Source: Collinsella sp. (GTDB lineage Bacteria > Actinomycetota > Coriobacteriia > Coriobacteriales > Coriobacteriaceae). From it: DNA of 64,000 nucleotides. The stretch lies in assembly GCA_019414445.1 (NCBI GenBank), contig DXMA01000006.1, positions 1-64,000 on the forward strand, read 5' to 3'. Within the stretch, counting starts at the first letter, position 1; the number at the start of each line of letters is the position of its first letter. This document shows positions 42,435-51,567 of the stretch, in pieces. The notes under the pieces are model-generated. The model did not search any database. It saw only the letters and a list, made by a program, of their open reading frames with translations, and was not told where the DNA came from. Both the position numbers and the translations under genes were made by a program.

Positions 42435-44186
42435 ATGGAAACGATCATCAACGTCGACGATGTCTCGTTCTCCTATGGCACGCAGACCGAGCAGGCGCTT
42501 AGCCACATCTCGCTCAGCGTGAACAAGGGAGATTTCATCGGCATCATCGGGCCCTCGGGCGCCGGCAAGTCCACGCTTGCCGCCTGCCTGTCGGGCGCCG
42601 TGCCCCACCACTACACCGGCACGTTCTTTGGGTCCGTCATGGTCGACGGCCACGACACCTGCGAGGTCTCGCTCACCGACGTGTCGCAAATCGTCGGCAG
42701 TGTGCTGCAGGATATCGACACGCAGATGGTCGCTTCGGTCGTCGAGGACGAGATGCTCTTTGGACTCGAGAACTTTGGCGTTCCCCACGACCAGATCGAG
42801 CAGCGCGTGAGCGAAACGCTCGAGACCGTCGGCATCAGCGACCTGCGCGACCGCGAGATCGCCACCCTCTCGGGCGGACAGAAGCAAAAGGTAGCCATCG
42901 CCGCCATCCTCGCCATGCGTCCGCGCGTCTTGGTTCTCGACGAGCCCACCGCGGCACTCGACCCCGCCAGCTCCACGTTGGTCTTCGAGACGCTACGTGA
43001 GGCAAACCGCGCACTTGGAATCACCATCGTCGTCGTTGAGCAAAAGGTCGCCCTGCTCTCGGAGTACTGCAACCGCGTGCTCGTGCTCAACCAGGGCGAA
43101 ATCGCGCTGCAGGGCGAGCCACACGAGGTCTTCGCGCATACCGACGAGCTCCGTGCCATCGGCGTCGACTGCCCTCGCGTCACGCGTATCTTCAATAGCC
43201 TCGAGGCCGATGGCCTGGTAAGCGGTACCCCCTGCTTGGATGTCGATGAGGCCGAGCGCCTGATTTCGGGCATCGTCGACCCCGCACACTCGGCCATCGA
43301 AGCCCAGGCGCCCGCTGGTTCCCCGCATGCACCGTCGTTGCGCCCTCATGCCAAGGACGCCGAGCCCGTGCTCACCTTCGATCATGTTGAGTTTGCCTAT
43401 CCCAATGGCGGCGCCGCCGTCCACGACCTCAACCTGACCCTCTATCCCGGCGAGCTCGTGGGTATCGTCGGCCAAAACGGTGCCGGCAAGACCACGCTCA
43501 CCAAGCTGCTCACAGGCCTGCTTAAGCCCGCCTCGGGCAGCGTGCGCGTCACGGGACTGGATACCGCAGCCGTTCCCACGAGCCGTATCGCCCGCGAAGT
43601 CGCAACCCTCTTCCAAAACCCCGACCGCCAGATCTGCAAGGACACCGTGCTCGACGAGGTCGCCTTTGGCTTGGAGCTTACCGGCATCGACCGTGCCGAG
43701 GCGCTGCGTCGCGCCCAGCTCGTCATCGACCGCTTTGGCTTGCCGGCCGACGAGGCGCCCTTCTCGCTCTCGCGCGGTCAGCGACAAATGGTGGCGCTTG
43801 CCTCCGTCGTAGTGGTTGAGCCCAAGATCGTCGTGCTCGACGAGCCCACGAGCGGCCTTGATTACCGCGAGTGCATGACCGTCATGGAAACGGTGCGCAC
43901 CATGGCCGAGCGCGGTTGCGCCGTTATCATGGTCTGCCACGATATGGAAGTCGTCTCGGATTTTGCCGAGCGCATTGTGGTAATGGCCGACGGTCGCATC
44001 CTCGACCGCGGCCGCACGCACGAGCTATTCTCGAACATCGATCTCATGCGGCGTGCCTACGTGGAGCCTCCCCAGGTTATTGAACTCTCGCGCCGTCTGG
44101 CATCTTCCGTCTCGCCCGCTTTTGCGCAGGTGAGCGAGGTCACCGATGTCGTTCGAATTACCAAGGAGATGGTCCACCGTGGTTAA
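42435..44186 (+). CDS. ECF transporter ATPase with two fused ABC domains
   Basis: 583 residues holding two complete ABC ATPase domains in one chain. Domain 1 has GPSGAGKST, LSGGQKQK and LVLDEPTAALD. Domain 2, from about residue 315, has GQNGAGKTT, LSRGQRQ and VVLDEPTSGLD. In most ECF systems these are two proteins (EcfA1, EcfA2). It energises the T component encoded next, whose GTG start overlaps this gene's end. AAAGGTATCC precedes the ATG. Confidence 0.93.
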   Translation: METIINVDDVSFSYGTQTEQALSHISLSVNKGDFIGIIGPSGAGKSTLAACLSGAVPHHYTGTFFGSVMVDGHDTCEVSLTDVSQIVGSVLQDIDTQMVASVVEDEMLFGLENFGVPHDQIEQRVSETLETVGISDLRDREIATLSGGQKQKVAIAAILAMRPRVLVLDEPTAALDPASSTLVFETLREANRALGITIVVVEQKVALLSEYCNRVLVLNQGEIALQGEPHEVFAHTDELRAIGVDCPRVTRIFNSLEADGLVSGTPCLDVDEAERLISGIVDPAHSAIEAQAPAGSPHAPSLRPHAKDAEPVLTFDHVEFAYPNGGAAVHDLNLTLYPGELVGIVGQNGAGKTTLTKLLTGLLKPASGSVRVTGLDTAAVPTSRIAREVATLFQNPDRQICKDTVLDEVAFGLELTGIDRAEALRRAQLVIDRFGLPADEAPFSLSRGQRQMVALASVVVVEPKIVVLDEPTSGLDYRECMTVMETVRTMAERGCAVIMVCHDMEVVSDFAERIVVMADGRILDRGRTHELFSNIDLMRRAYVEPPQVIELSRRLASSVSPAFAQVSEVTDVVRITKEMVHRG

Positions 44187-44925
44187 CGTCATCGACTACA
44201 TGCCGGGCGATACGCTACTGCATCGCCTGAACCCCGTCGTCAAACTGGGCCTCGCCGCCGCCATCATCGTCGGCATCTTCTTGTCCGACACCCACGTGGC
44301 GCTGCTGGGCTTTTTGGCACTCACCCTTGCGCTGGGTGCCTATGCCGGCGTCGTCGACCGTCTGTTCTCGCTGCTCAAGTTGCTGATCCCGCTCGCGCTT
44401 ATCATGCTGGTGCTCCAGCTGGCCTTTATGCGCGATGGCAACGTGGTGTGGGGCTTTATCACCGACACGGGCCTCATCACAGGATCGAAGGCCTGTCTGC
44501 GCCTACTGGGTGTGGCGTTACCACTCATCCTCATGCTCATGGTGACCAAGCTCAACGACCTTGCCAACGCCTGCGTCGAGGTGCTGCACGTACCGTATCG
44601 CTATGCCTTCACCTTTACCACGGCGCTGCGCTTTGTGCCGGTGTTTGGTCAGGAGATGAACGCCATCATGGAGGCGCAGACCGCACGCGGCGTCGAGTAC
44701 GACACCAAGAACCCCATCAAGAAGCTTAAGCTCATGCTGCCACTGTGCGTGCCACTGCTCATCTCGAGCGTGGGCAAGACCGATGCCACAGCCTTGGCGG
44801 CAGAACAGCGCGGCTTCTATCTGCGCACGCGCGCCAGCTCGTACAAGCGCTACCCCATCAAGGGCCTGGACATCGCCGTGCTCGTCGCCAGCATCGCCCT
44901 CATCGCCATCGGCTTCCTGTTCTAG
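44179..44925 (+). CDS. ecfT: ECF transporter T component
   Basis: 248-residue membrane coupling subunit with about five helices. The coupling-helix motifs are MEAQTARGVEYD and ALAAEQRGFYLRTR, which contact the two ATPase domains. The start is a GTG at 44179, with AAGGAG ten bases upstream. It overlaps the ATPase stop, so the two are translationally coupled. The frame extends to 44146 without a ribosome-binding site. A strong terminator follows. Confidence 0.92.
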   Translation: MVNVIDYMPGDTLLHRLNPVVKLGLAAAIIVGIFLSDTHVALLGFLALTLALGAYAGVVDRLFSLLKLLIPLALIMLVLQLAFMRDGNVVWGFITDTGLITGSKACLRLLGVALPLILMLMVTKLNDLANACVEVLHVPYRYAFTFTTALRFVPVFGQEMNAIMEAQTARGVEYDTKNPIKKLKLMLPLCVPLLISSVGKTDATALAAEQRGFYLRTRASSYKRYPIKGLDIAVLVASIALIAIGFLF

Positions 44926-44954
44926 TTCACCACCGACAGCAACCGCCCAACGCA

Positions 44955-44991
44955 AAAGGCCTCGGCTCGCACCAAACGAGCCGAGGCCTTT
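44955..44991 (+). terminator. Terminator of the trp ECF operon
   Basis: AAAGGCCTCGGCTCG pairs perfectly with CGAGCCGAGGCCTTT (15 bp), followed by ACTGTTT. The stem is A/T-flanked, so it may serve both strands. Confidence 0.8.
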
Positions 44992-45049
44992 ACTGTTTCA
45001 CCAGATAAAACCTACCAAAATAAACCTGTCCCTTTTGGCAGGTCGGAAG

Positions 45050-45796
45050 CTAGAGGCGGTAGGGGGCGCCGCTGCGGATGATGGATTCGCGCACCAGGAC
45101 ATCCATGGCGTCGAGGGTAATCTCGGGCATCTCTCGGTACTTCTGCAGCACCGATAGCTCGGTGCAGGCCAGAATGACGCGGTCGCAGCCGCTACGGGCG
45201 AACTCCCACATCACGCGGTCGAACTTATCCATATCGGGCTCACGTCCGGCCTTCACATCATCGTAGATAAGCGACATCACATCGTTCTGACGTTTCTCGC
45301 TGGGATAGACAACCTCGACACCCGCAGCCTCGCATTCGCGGCCGTAGACGCCCGCGCCCACGGTGCCGTCGGTTCCCATGATACCGATCTTGTGCACCGG
45401 CTCGGCCGGCATACTCAGGTTGGGGTCGAACTCGCACTCCCCCATCACCGCACCCGCAAGGGCATAGCGAACCGACTCGCGCGGCATGTGGATAATCGGC
45501 ACCTTCGTAAACGACTGGATCTGGTCGTAAAAGTAGTGTGACGTGTTGCAGGGAATGGCAATGTGCGCACAGCCCAGCGACTCGAGTGCCTGGGCACACT
45601 CTTTCATGGTCGCCAGCAGCTTGGCATGCTCGCCGGTCTTAATGGCCAGCGTGCGGTCGGGCATGGTCGACTTGGAGAGCACCACCATGTCGATATGTTC
45701 CTGATCGCAGGCGGCCGCCGTATGACGCACCACCTGGTCGTAGTAATACGACGTGGCCTCGGCGCCCATGCCGCCGATAACTCCCAGCTTTTCCAT
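45050..45796 (-). CDS. Aspartate/glutamate racemase-family protein
   Basis: 248 residues, cofactor-independent racemase fold. The two catalytic cysteines are in IPCNTSHYFY and LACTELSVL, and the start MEKLGVIGGMGAEATSYYY is typical of aspartate racemases. GGAGGCGGCG precedes the ATG at 45796. It lies 84 bases downstream of an ATP-grasp ligase gene in the same direction. Together they suggest production of D-aspartate for a cell-wall ligase; the substrate is not proven. Confidence 0.88.
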   Translation of the reverse strand: MEKLGVIGGMGAEATSYYYDQVVRHTAAACDQEHIDMVVLSKSTMPDRTLAIKTGEHAKLLATMKECAQALESLGCAHIAIPCNTSHYFYDQIQSFTKVPIIHMPRESVRYALAGAVMGECEFDPNLSMPAEPVHKIGIMGTDGTVGAGVYGRECEAAGVEVVYPSEKRQNDVMSLIYDDVKAGREPDMDKFDRVMWEFARSGCDRVILACTELSVLQKYREMPEITLDAMDVLVRESIIRSGAPYRL

Positions 45797-45880
45797 CGCC
45801 GCCTCCTTGGTGACGTTTGCGCAATTGCGCGTATCATACCCGCGCCCGCCCGATGCAAACCGGACGGGCGCCGCACTCAT

Positions 45881-47137
45881 CTACTTGTAATACGTCTTGA
45901 ACAGCTTAAAGTGGCGCAGCTTGGTGTGCCACATGCGCAGCCAGCGGTTAAAGACAAAGTCGCCCTTCATAAACGAAGGGTCGGCGCCCTTGCCTTCCTT
46001 GTCCAGGCGATGCACCTTAGCGCGCAGCTCGGGATCCTTGACGTATTTGTCGACGACGCCCATGGGGACGACCATCCACAGCGCCTCGTCCTGCGCCGTC
46101 ACAAACTCCGGCTCAAACGGGCGATTGAACACATACTCGTCCACAACATACTTGGCAACGTTAAAGCCACTGTTGGTGACGTAGTAGTTGCTGCGACCTT
46201 GGCGCGTGTTGAAATCGAAGAACTTAAACGAGCCGTCGCGCTCGTCGTACTTAACGTCAAAGTTGGAATAGCCCACAAAGTGAAGGTCCTCGAGCAACTT
46301 GCGCACGCCGCCCATGAGTTCATCATTGGGCTCGGTGATGATGCAGGCGTGATTACCGACGCCATGGGGCTGATGCTCCTCGAGCAGCACGTGACCCAGG
46401 CACATCATGCGGACCTTGCCGTTGCGGTCGGAATAGCTGGTGAGCACGCGCATGTACTCGTCGTTGCCGGGCACGCGATCCTGCAAGATCAGGTCGTCGG
46501 TGTAGCCGCTGGCATACGAGTCGCGAATGACCTGTTCCAGCTCGGCACGGTCGGCAATCTCATAGGCCTTTTTCTGGCCCTCGAACTCGTGCTGCCACCA
46601 CATGATGCCGTCAGAAGGCTTCAGAATCATCGGGTAAGGAAAATCGATCTGGTCGAGCACTTCGGCAGGCGCCTCACCCTGGGCATTGAGCATCGCCTTG
46701 GTAAAGGTAAACGTGTGCGGATAGGGCACGCCATGCTTCTCGCACAGCTCGTAGAAGATCTCCTTCTTCTGGCACTGCTCGAGCATGCTGTAGGGCGCGT
46801 AGGGAGCAACGATGTTATCCGCCAGCTCATGAGCGTCCTTGGCCTGAGCCACGAGAGCGACATAGTTATCGCCACAACCCACAAGGACAATCGTCTTGTC
46901 GGCATGCGCTTGGGCAATGCCGTTGACGGTTTTGAGCATCACGGGCATGGTGTCGATATCCACGTTGGGCGTGTAGTCGATAATCTGGCTGCGGTACGCG
47001 GGACCCGTCTGGTACTTGCCAAAGACCAGACTCTTGACCTGGTACTCCTCGTAGAAGGCGCGCGCCACCGAATAGGCGTTGATGTCGCCACCGAGCAGCA
47101 CGGGAATGAACTCGCGCTCTGTAAATTGCAATGCCAT
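45881..47137 (-). CDS. ATP-grasp carboxylate-amine ligase, candidate D-aspartate ligase
   Basis: 418-residue ATP-grasp enzyme. VLLGGDINAYSVARAFYEEY forms the N-terminal fold, YPMILKPSDG the ATP-binding lysine region, and FVGYSNFDVKYD with FFDFNTRQGRSNYY the metal-binding acidic residues. D-aspartate ligase of Enterococcus faecium (Aslfm) is an ATP-grasp protein encoded beside an aspartate racemase. The same arrangement here suggests addition of D-Asp to the peptidoglycan stem peptide. Family assignment is firm; the specific substrate is inference. Confidence 0.75.
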   Translation of the reverse strand: MALQFTEREFIPVLLGGDINAYSVARAFYEEYQVKSLVFGKYQTGPAYRSQIIDYTPNVDIDTMPVMLKTVNGIAQAHADKTIVLVGCGDNYVALVAQAKDAHELADNIVAPYAPYSMLEQCQKKEIFYELCEKHGVPYPHTFTFTKAMLNAQGEAPAEVLDQIDFPYPMILKPSDGIMWWQHEFEGQKKAYEIADRAELEQVIRDSYASGYTDDLILQDRVPGNDEYMRVLTSYSDRNGKVRMMCLGHVLLEEHQPHGVGNHACIITEPNDELMGGVRKLLEDLHFVGYSNFDVKYDERDGSFKFFDFNTRQGRSNYYVTNSGFNVAKYVVDEYVFNRPFEPEFVTAQDEALWMVVPMGVVDKYVKDPELRAKVHRLDKEGKGADPSFMKGDFVFNRWLRMWHTKLRHFKLFKTYYK

Positions 47138-47532
47138 GGAAACTTCCTATCATGAACTGCCCACACAACGGGCGGTCTTTGCGCAACTGATTTATTCTAG
47201 CGTGCCAAGCCGCCGGCGCCCAAAGCTCCACCGTATCTATGGCAATCGACGTAATCGTCCAGCATAAAGGCCGCACTCACCGCGATGGGGCCTTGTAGCT
47301 GCAAACCCCCTGTTGAGATAGCTTTCACGACCGAAAGCCCGTCCGCAAACAGGCCCCCGTAACGTTAAAGTTGAACTCTATGGTTTCTCAACAATTCATC
47401 ATAACTGCAGGTCAAAGCCAAAGCCTCAAGTTCAACTTGACCCTTTGGAACCTTTAAGGTTCAAGTTGAGGTCGAAAGCAGTAGTAGAATACCGTTCGAA
47501 CCATAACCTACGATTGATTGCAGAGGGACTGG
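47138..47532. other. Divergent intergenic region with palindromic motifs
   Basis: About 395 bases between divergent genes. Near 47424-47471, CAAGTTCAACTTGACC faces GGTTCAAGTTGAGG as an imperfect inverted repeat, and a similar motif occurs at 136-161. I see no coding frame. Promoters for both flanking genes must lie here. Confidence 0.4.
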
Positions 47533-48666
47533 ATGCAGCATTCGAATCATCGCACCGCAGCGCTCATCGCGTCGAAGCCGGCTCGTATCATCACGAGCGC
47601 CGCGCTCGCCGTTGCGCTGACGGCCACACCGATGCTCTCCCCCGTTGCGGCGTATGCCGCCTCGCAGGCAACGCAGGACCAGCTTTCCGCAGCCCAGCAG
47701 AAGATCGAAGCCGCCACGAGCGCCTACAACGACGCCCGCACCAAACTCGATGACCTGCAAAAGCAGATTGACTCCAATGAGGCGAGCATCGAGGAAATCG
47801 AGGCTAAGCTTCCCGAGCAGCAGGCCAAGGCAAGCTCTGCCATGCGCGATCTGTACAAGTATCAGAAGGGCACCAATCCCATCGTGAGCTTCCTGGTCAA
47901 TGCGCAGAGCCTGGGTGAGTTCATCACGACCTGCAAATACACCAACCAGATCACGAGCTCGAGCGTCGACGAGATCGAACAGCTCAATAACATGCAAACC
48001 GAACTCGAGCAGAACAAGGCCGAGCTCCAGCAGGCCAAGTCTCAGCTTGAGGCAGAGCAGAAAAACGCCGAGGATGCGTTAGCTCAGGCCCAGCAGCTCC
48101 GCAGCGAGGCACAGGCAAAAGCCGAGCAGGAAAATGCCGCCGAACTTGCCAAGCTTGAGGCCGATAAGGCCGCTGCCGCCGAGAAGCTCTCGGGCGAGGG
48201 CGTAAGCGGCAGCAATTCCAGCAGCCAGGCCACCAACACCAACACCACCATCGACACCACGGTGAACAACGCCAATACCGGTAGCTCCGATTACGATTCG
48301 TTCATTAATGAGTGGACGGGCCGCATCGACAATTATCTCGCCGGCTCCCCCATGGCAGGCCAGGGCTACAACTTTGCCGTCGCCGCTTGGAATACCGGTG
48401 TCGACCCCCGTTGGTCCCCCGCCATCGCCTGCATCGAGAGCACCAAGGGTGCTTATTGCGCCAATTCTTACAACGCCTGGGGCTGGAGTGCCCGTGGCGG
48501 CGGTTGGCGCAGCTTTGGCAGCTGGAGCGAGGGCATCTCCGCTCACGTCGCCTATCTGGGCGCCAACTACGGCTCCACCCTTACCCCGGCAGCGGCCAAA
48601 AAGTACTGCCCGCCCACGTGGCAGGACTGGTACAACAAAGTCGCCGCTCAGATGAACCGCATCTAA
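47533..48666 (+). CDS. Secreted coiled-coil protein with C-terminal lysozyme-like domain
   Basis: 377 residues. A signal peptide (IITSAALAVALTATPMLSPV) probably ends at AYA. A PcsB-like coiled coil runs over residues 45-205 (SQATQDQLSAAQQKIEAATS, EIEAKLPEQQAKASSAM), then a Ser/Asn/Thr linker. The C-terminal 130 or so residues (NFAVAAWNTGVDPRWSPAIA, CIESTKGAYCANSYNAWGWS) resemble a lysozyme/glucosaminidase-type fold. It probably acts on peptidoglycan at division or separation. AGAGGGACTGG precedes the ATG; a TTG at 47518 has no ribosome-binding site. Confidence 0.8.
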   Translation: MQHSNHRTAALIASKPARIITSAALAVALTATPMLSPVAAYAASQATQDQLSAAQQKIEAATSAYNDARTKLDDLQKQIDSNEASIEEIEAKLPEQQAKASSAMRDLYKYQKGTNPIVSFLVNAQSLGEFITTCKYTNQITSSSVDEIEQLNNMQTELEQNKAELQQAKSQLEAEQKNAEDALAQAQQLRSEAQAKAEQENAAELAKLEADKAAAAEKLSGEGVSGSNSSSQATNTNTTIDTTVNNANTGSSDYDSFINEWTGRIDNYLAGSPMAGQGYNFAVAAWNTGVDPRWSPAIACIESTKGAYCANSYNAWGWSARGGGWRSFGSWSEGISAHVAYLGANYGSTLTPAAAKKYCPPTWQDWYNKVAAQMNRI

Positions 48667-48676
48667 GTGCAACTGC

Positions 48677-48705
48677 AAAGGGCCCCAATGGGGCCCTTTT
48701 CTTTT
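48677..48705. terminator. Bidirectional terminator at convergent genes
   Basis: AAAGGGCCCC-AAT-GGGGCCCTTT, followed on the plus strand by TCTTTT. It serves the secreted-protein gene and overlaps the kinase stop on the other strand. Confidence 0.85.
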
Positions 48706-50083
48706 AGGTAGCGGAGGTATCGACGACGCCGGTCGCATTGGCAACCGCGACTATGACGATCATGCATAGGAGCAGCACACCCAATGCCTTGAGCCAGAGT
48801 TTCGCGAGCTTCTTGCCGCGATAGCTGTCGAGCAGTGCGAATCGCCGACGAAGACGGCGCTTATCGAGCAGCGCAAAATGCATAAGCACCATAAGGCCAT
48901 CGACAAAGAAAAAATACTCGATTATGAGAAGCCACGTCGGGTAGCTTTGGTTTGCTCCCGTGGGGTGAAAGACGGCAAAGTGACTTCCGGCAAAGAACAC
49001 AAGCAGTGAGAAGCAGACGAGCGTATTCCAAATGCGCCCCAGAGACTCCGGAACGCGAGAGAGCAGACCGCATGCAACAGAGGCGGCAGGCCTAGGAAGC
49101 CCTGCGGGGTTCTGGAGCCCTTGGGGCGTCGACACCGTCTCCGAGGCCGGAGTACGGACAGACGCAGGCGCAGGAGGCCGCACGGGGCGACTTAGATCGT
49201 ATGCCGCGCGCGTCGCCCGTCCCAACGCTTCCGCGCTCGCAAAACGCTTGGCCGGGTCGAGCGCCATCGACATGCAGACGGCATCGGCAAGTGGAGTGGG
49301 AATGCCGCGCGCCTCGCATTGCTCGCGCATGTCGAACCCTGGTTTAGGGCCGACTCCCGTCAAGCAGAAGAACAACAGGGCGCCAAGTGCGTAGACGTCG
49401 CTTCGCACGCTCGTCTGCCCAAACCCATACTGCTCGGGCGGCGCATAGGGCCGTGTCCCAAACTTGACGGTATCGGCATCGGCGCCATCGCGCCATACGC
49501 GCGCGATCCCCAAGTCGATAATCACCAGCGATGAAAACGTCAGGCCGTCATCAGGCGTATAGTTGGCACCTGTCACGATGATATTCGACGGCTTGAGGTC
49601 GCGATGGATCACCGGCGCCGACGTCTCCCCCGCCATTGCAAAACCGGCATGGAGCTCGCCCACGGCGTCGCATAGGGCAGGATACAGTTCACGCGCATAA
49701 TCGGGGGTGGCTCCCAGACGGTACACCAGCGCCCCGAGCGTCTCCCCTTCGATGTATTCCATAACCACGTTGAGCTCGTCGCCCACACGACGACAATCGA
49801 CGATTCTGGGCAGGTGCTCAAAACGCCTGCCTGCCCGCTGAGCGGCAAACAGGCGCTCGTATGCCCCGCCGATTTGAGCCGAAGCATCGATGCGTTTACG
49901 GACAAAGGGGCCGAGCGAACCACCGCCGGTTCCTTCAAAGTACACGAGCTCGGTTGTTTCAACGGACGAGCGCTTAAGTACACACTCCACGCGATAGCTG
50001 TCGTCGCGATCGAGCGACGCCAGGTGCTCGGCAAGCGCTGCGGTCAGCTCGTCATCGGAATATGTTGGGGTCTGAGTATCCAT
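48704..50083 (-). CDS. Serine/threonine protein kinase with C-terminal membrane helices
   Basis: About 459 residues. A Hanks-type kinase domain occupies roughly residues 30-300 with HRDLKPSNIIV (catalytic loop), IIDLGIARV (DLG in place of DFG) and RPYAPPEQYG (APE). A Pro-rich linker leads to three C-terminal hydrophobic segments (IWNTLVCFSLLVFFAGSHFA, WLLIIEYFFFVDGLMVLMHF, LKALGVLLLCMIVIVAVANA). There are no PASTA domains, so it is not a PknB/StkP homologue. The start is uncertain: ATGs at 50083, 50092 and 50095 are all possible. An HTH partner gene lies upstream. Confidence 0.85.
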   Translation of the reverse strand: MDTQTPTYSDDELTAALAEHLASLDRDDSYRVECVLKRSSVETTELVYFEGTGGGSLGPFVRKRIDASAQIGGAYERLFAAQRAGRRFEHLPRIVDCRRVGDELNVVMEYIEGETLGALVYRLGATPDYARELYPALCDAVGELHAGFAMAGETSAPVIHRDLKPSNIIVTGANYTPDDGLTFSSLVIIDLGIARVWRDGADADTVKFGTRPYAPPEQYGFGQTSVRSDVYALGALLFFCLTGVGPKPGFDMREQCEARGIPTPLADAVCMSMALDPAKRFASAEALGRATRAAYDLSRPVRPPAPASVRTPASETVSTPQGLQNPAGLPRPAASVACGLLSRVPESLGRIWNTLVCFSLLVFFAGSHFAVFHPTGANQSYPTWLLIIEYFFFVDGLMVLMHFALLDKRRLRRRFALLDSYRGKKLAKLWLKALGVLLLCMIVIVAVANATGVVDTSAT

Positions 50084-50181
50084 AGCCTCCATCATAGCGC
50101 AGGGCACAGACACCCCATGGCATCCGCGCCCCGTTCGTTTGCATCGTTGTTCGACAGCTCCGCCGGCTCAGATATCAGCCG

Positions 50182-50604
50182 CTAACTCACCGTCTCCTCG
50201 CCAAAGCGATACAGCTCCTCGTTGACCTTTTGGAGACTGCACCCGCGATCGATACAGAAGATGATGATCGCATCGCGGCGGTCCTTGCAGTTAAGGACGC
50301 TTACCCCGGCAGCCGTCAACGCACGGTTGGTCTCTTTGAGCGTCAACGCCATCGCAAAGGCAATCTGCAGCACCTTATTGCGACTCGGATGACGCGCGCC
50401 GGTAAAGATCTGATAGCCAAAGGTCTCATTGAGATCGGCCATACGAACCACGCGCGAACGCTCCAAGCCCTTTTCCTGCAGTAGCTGCTTCAGGTAGTCC
50501 GAAAGCGACGGGGCGGCAAAGTCGTGCTCCCTGATATAGCCATCGATGTTCGGCGCATCGAGAAGCTCATTGAGCAACTCCTCGGTCAGCTTTTTATCGG
50601 GCAT
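50182..50604 (-). CDS. XRE-like helix-turn-helix protein, kinase partner
   Basis: 140 residues. LSDYLKQLLQEKGLERSRVV, then RMADLNETFGYQIFTGARHP and PSRNKVLQIAFAMALTLKET form an XRE-type helix-turn-helix. The C-terminal part (DAIIIFCIDRGCSLQKVNEE) is conserved in a family I know as usually encoded beside eukaryotic-type kinases in gut Firmicutes and Actinobacteria. It may be a substrate or regulator of the adjacent kinase. GGGGGAGGTG precedes the ATG. Confidence 0.75.
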   Translation of the reverse strand: MPDKKLTEELLNELLDAPNIDGYIREHDFAAPSLSDYLKQLLQEKGLERSRVVRMADLNETFGYQIFTGARHPSRNKVLQIAFAMALTLKETNRALTAAGVSVLNCKDRRDAIIIFCIDRGCSLQKVNEELYRFGEETVS

Positions 50605-50636
50605 ACGACTTCACCTCCCCCAGTGCATGCAACATG

Positions 50637-51080
50637 CTAGAAACCGCTTACGTCCGAACGCTCCCAGCTAGCAACCTGGTCGGGAGACACCGTACCCAGC
50701 GCCTCGAACTTCCAGGAGCCGCCCGCCTTCAGATGATTGGTGTTTGCAAGAGCCGTTCCAACCTGGTTGCCATCGGCATCATACAGAACATATTCAATCT
50801 GAATGTAGCTCTTTTCCTTGTCCGTGTTATTGGTCAGCGTGCCCGTGATCTTATAGGTAAACTGATTGGAAGTGTCTTCAGCCTCGTCAGCAATGGTATA
50901 CGGTTCTTGCGGTTCTTTTTGCTCCTCAGCCTGCTGTGTCGTCTCGGCAGGTTTTGCCGAATCGCTCGCAGACGAATCGGTTGAGTTGCCGCCCATAGAG
51001 CCCACGGCGCCGACAATAACCAGCACCACGATGATGCCTAGGACAATCTTGCCGATCGGCTTCTTTCCCTCTTTTGCCAT
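50637..51080 (-). CDS. FxLYD-like domain protein with N-terminal anchor
   Basis: 147 residues. An N-terminal membrane helix (GKIVLGIIVVLVIVGAVGSM), a Ser/Glu/Gln-rich spacer, then a beta-rich domain (YKITGTLTNNTDKEKSYIQI, EYVLYDADGNQVGTALANTN) resembling FxLYD. It probably faces outward. Its AGGAAGG ribosome-binding site lies in the 3' arm of a perfect 14-bp hairpin, implying translational control. It is encoded ahead of the HTH and kinase genes. Confidence 0.78.
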   Translation of the reverse strand: MAKEGKKPIGKIVLGIIVVLVIVGAVGSMGGNSTDSSASDSAKPAETTQQAEEQKEPQEPYTIADEAEDTSNQFTYKITGTLTNNTDKEKSYIQIEYVLYDADGNQVGTALANTNHLKAGGSWKFEALGTVSPDQVASWERSDVSGF

Positions 51081-51085
51081 TATTC

Positions 51086-51139
51086 ATCCTTCCTACGATC
51101 CGGCTACCGTGCCGGCACACAGCACATCGTAGGAAGGAT
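51086..51139 (-). promoter_or_regulatory. Hairpin sequestering the ribosome-binding site of the FxLYD gene
   Basis: ATCCTTCCTACGAT (51126-51139 read on the minus strand) pairs perfectly with ATCGTAGGAAGGAT (51086-51099), which contains the Shine-Dalgarno seven bases before the ATG. The 26-base loop holds a palindromic GTGCCGGCAC. When folded, the ribosome-binding site is fully paired. Confidence 0.7.
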
Positions 51140-51244
51140 TGAACTTGAATTCATTAGCTGAGAGCTAAGGTCGCGGTAAACGGCCAATGCAGTTATCCAA
51201 ACGCCGAGCAAACGCACTTTGCGCGACCGTCTGCTGGCTGTGTA

Positions 51245-51565
51245 TCAACCCAACGTGACGGATTCCCCGGTAAAGGTACTCGCAAGCAACAGGATAAAGA
51301 AAACTAAATAGCTGATGCTCAATAGGTAGGCGACGACTAAAAAGATGGTCCATCCAACATTGGTCTTACCATCGGCACGACGTTGCTCGCGAGAACGGCA
51401 CAGCCAGACCGTCACGCCAATGGCCACAATCAGCAGCACGAGCGCCGCCGCGGCCAACCCGGCAAGCGCAAACATCACGCCAATGCTCACAGCAATAACC
51501 GGAAGCAGCAGCAAGCCACACCCGCATCCACCCGGACTATATACGGAAGACTGTCGGCGCTTCAT
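51245..51565 (-). CDS. Small two- to three-span membrane protein
   Basis: 106 residues. A Cys/Gly-rich patch (SPGGCGCGLLLLPVIAV), membrane stretches (VMFALAGLAAAALVLLIVAI and WTIFLVVAYLLSISYLVFFI) and a basic loop between them (CRSREQRRADGKTN). No recognised family. GGAGTGACG precedes the ATG at 51565, two bases after the amidohydrolase stop, so it is co-transcribed with that gene. Confidence 0.65.
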   Translation of the reverse strand: MKRRQSSVYSPGGCGCGLLLLPVIAVSIGVMFALAGLAAAALVLLIVAIGVTVWLCRSREQRRADGKTNVGWTIFLVVAYLLSISYLVFFILLLASTFTGESVTLG

Positions 51566-51567
51566 CG

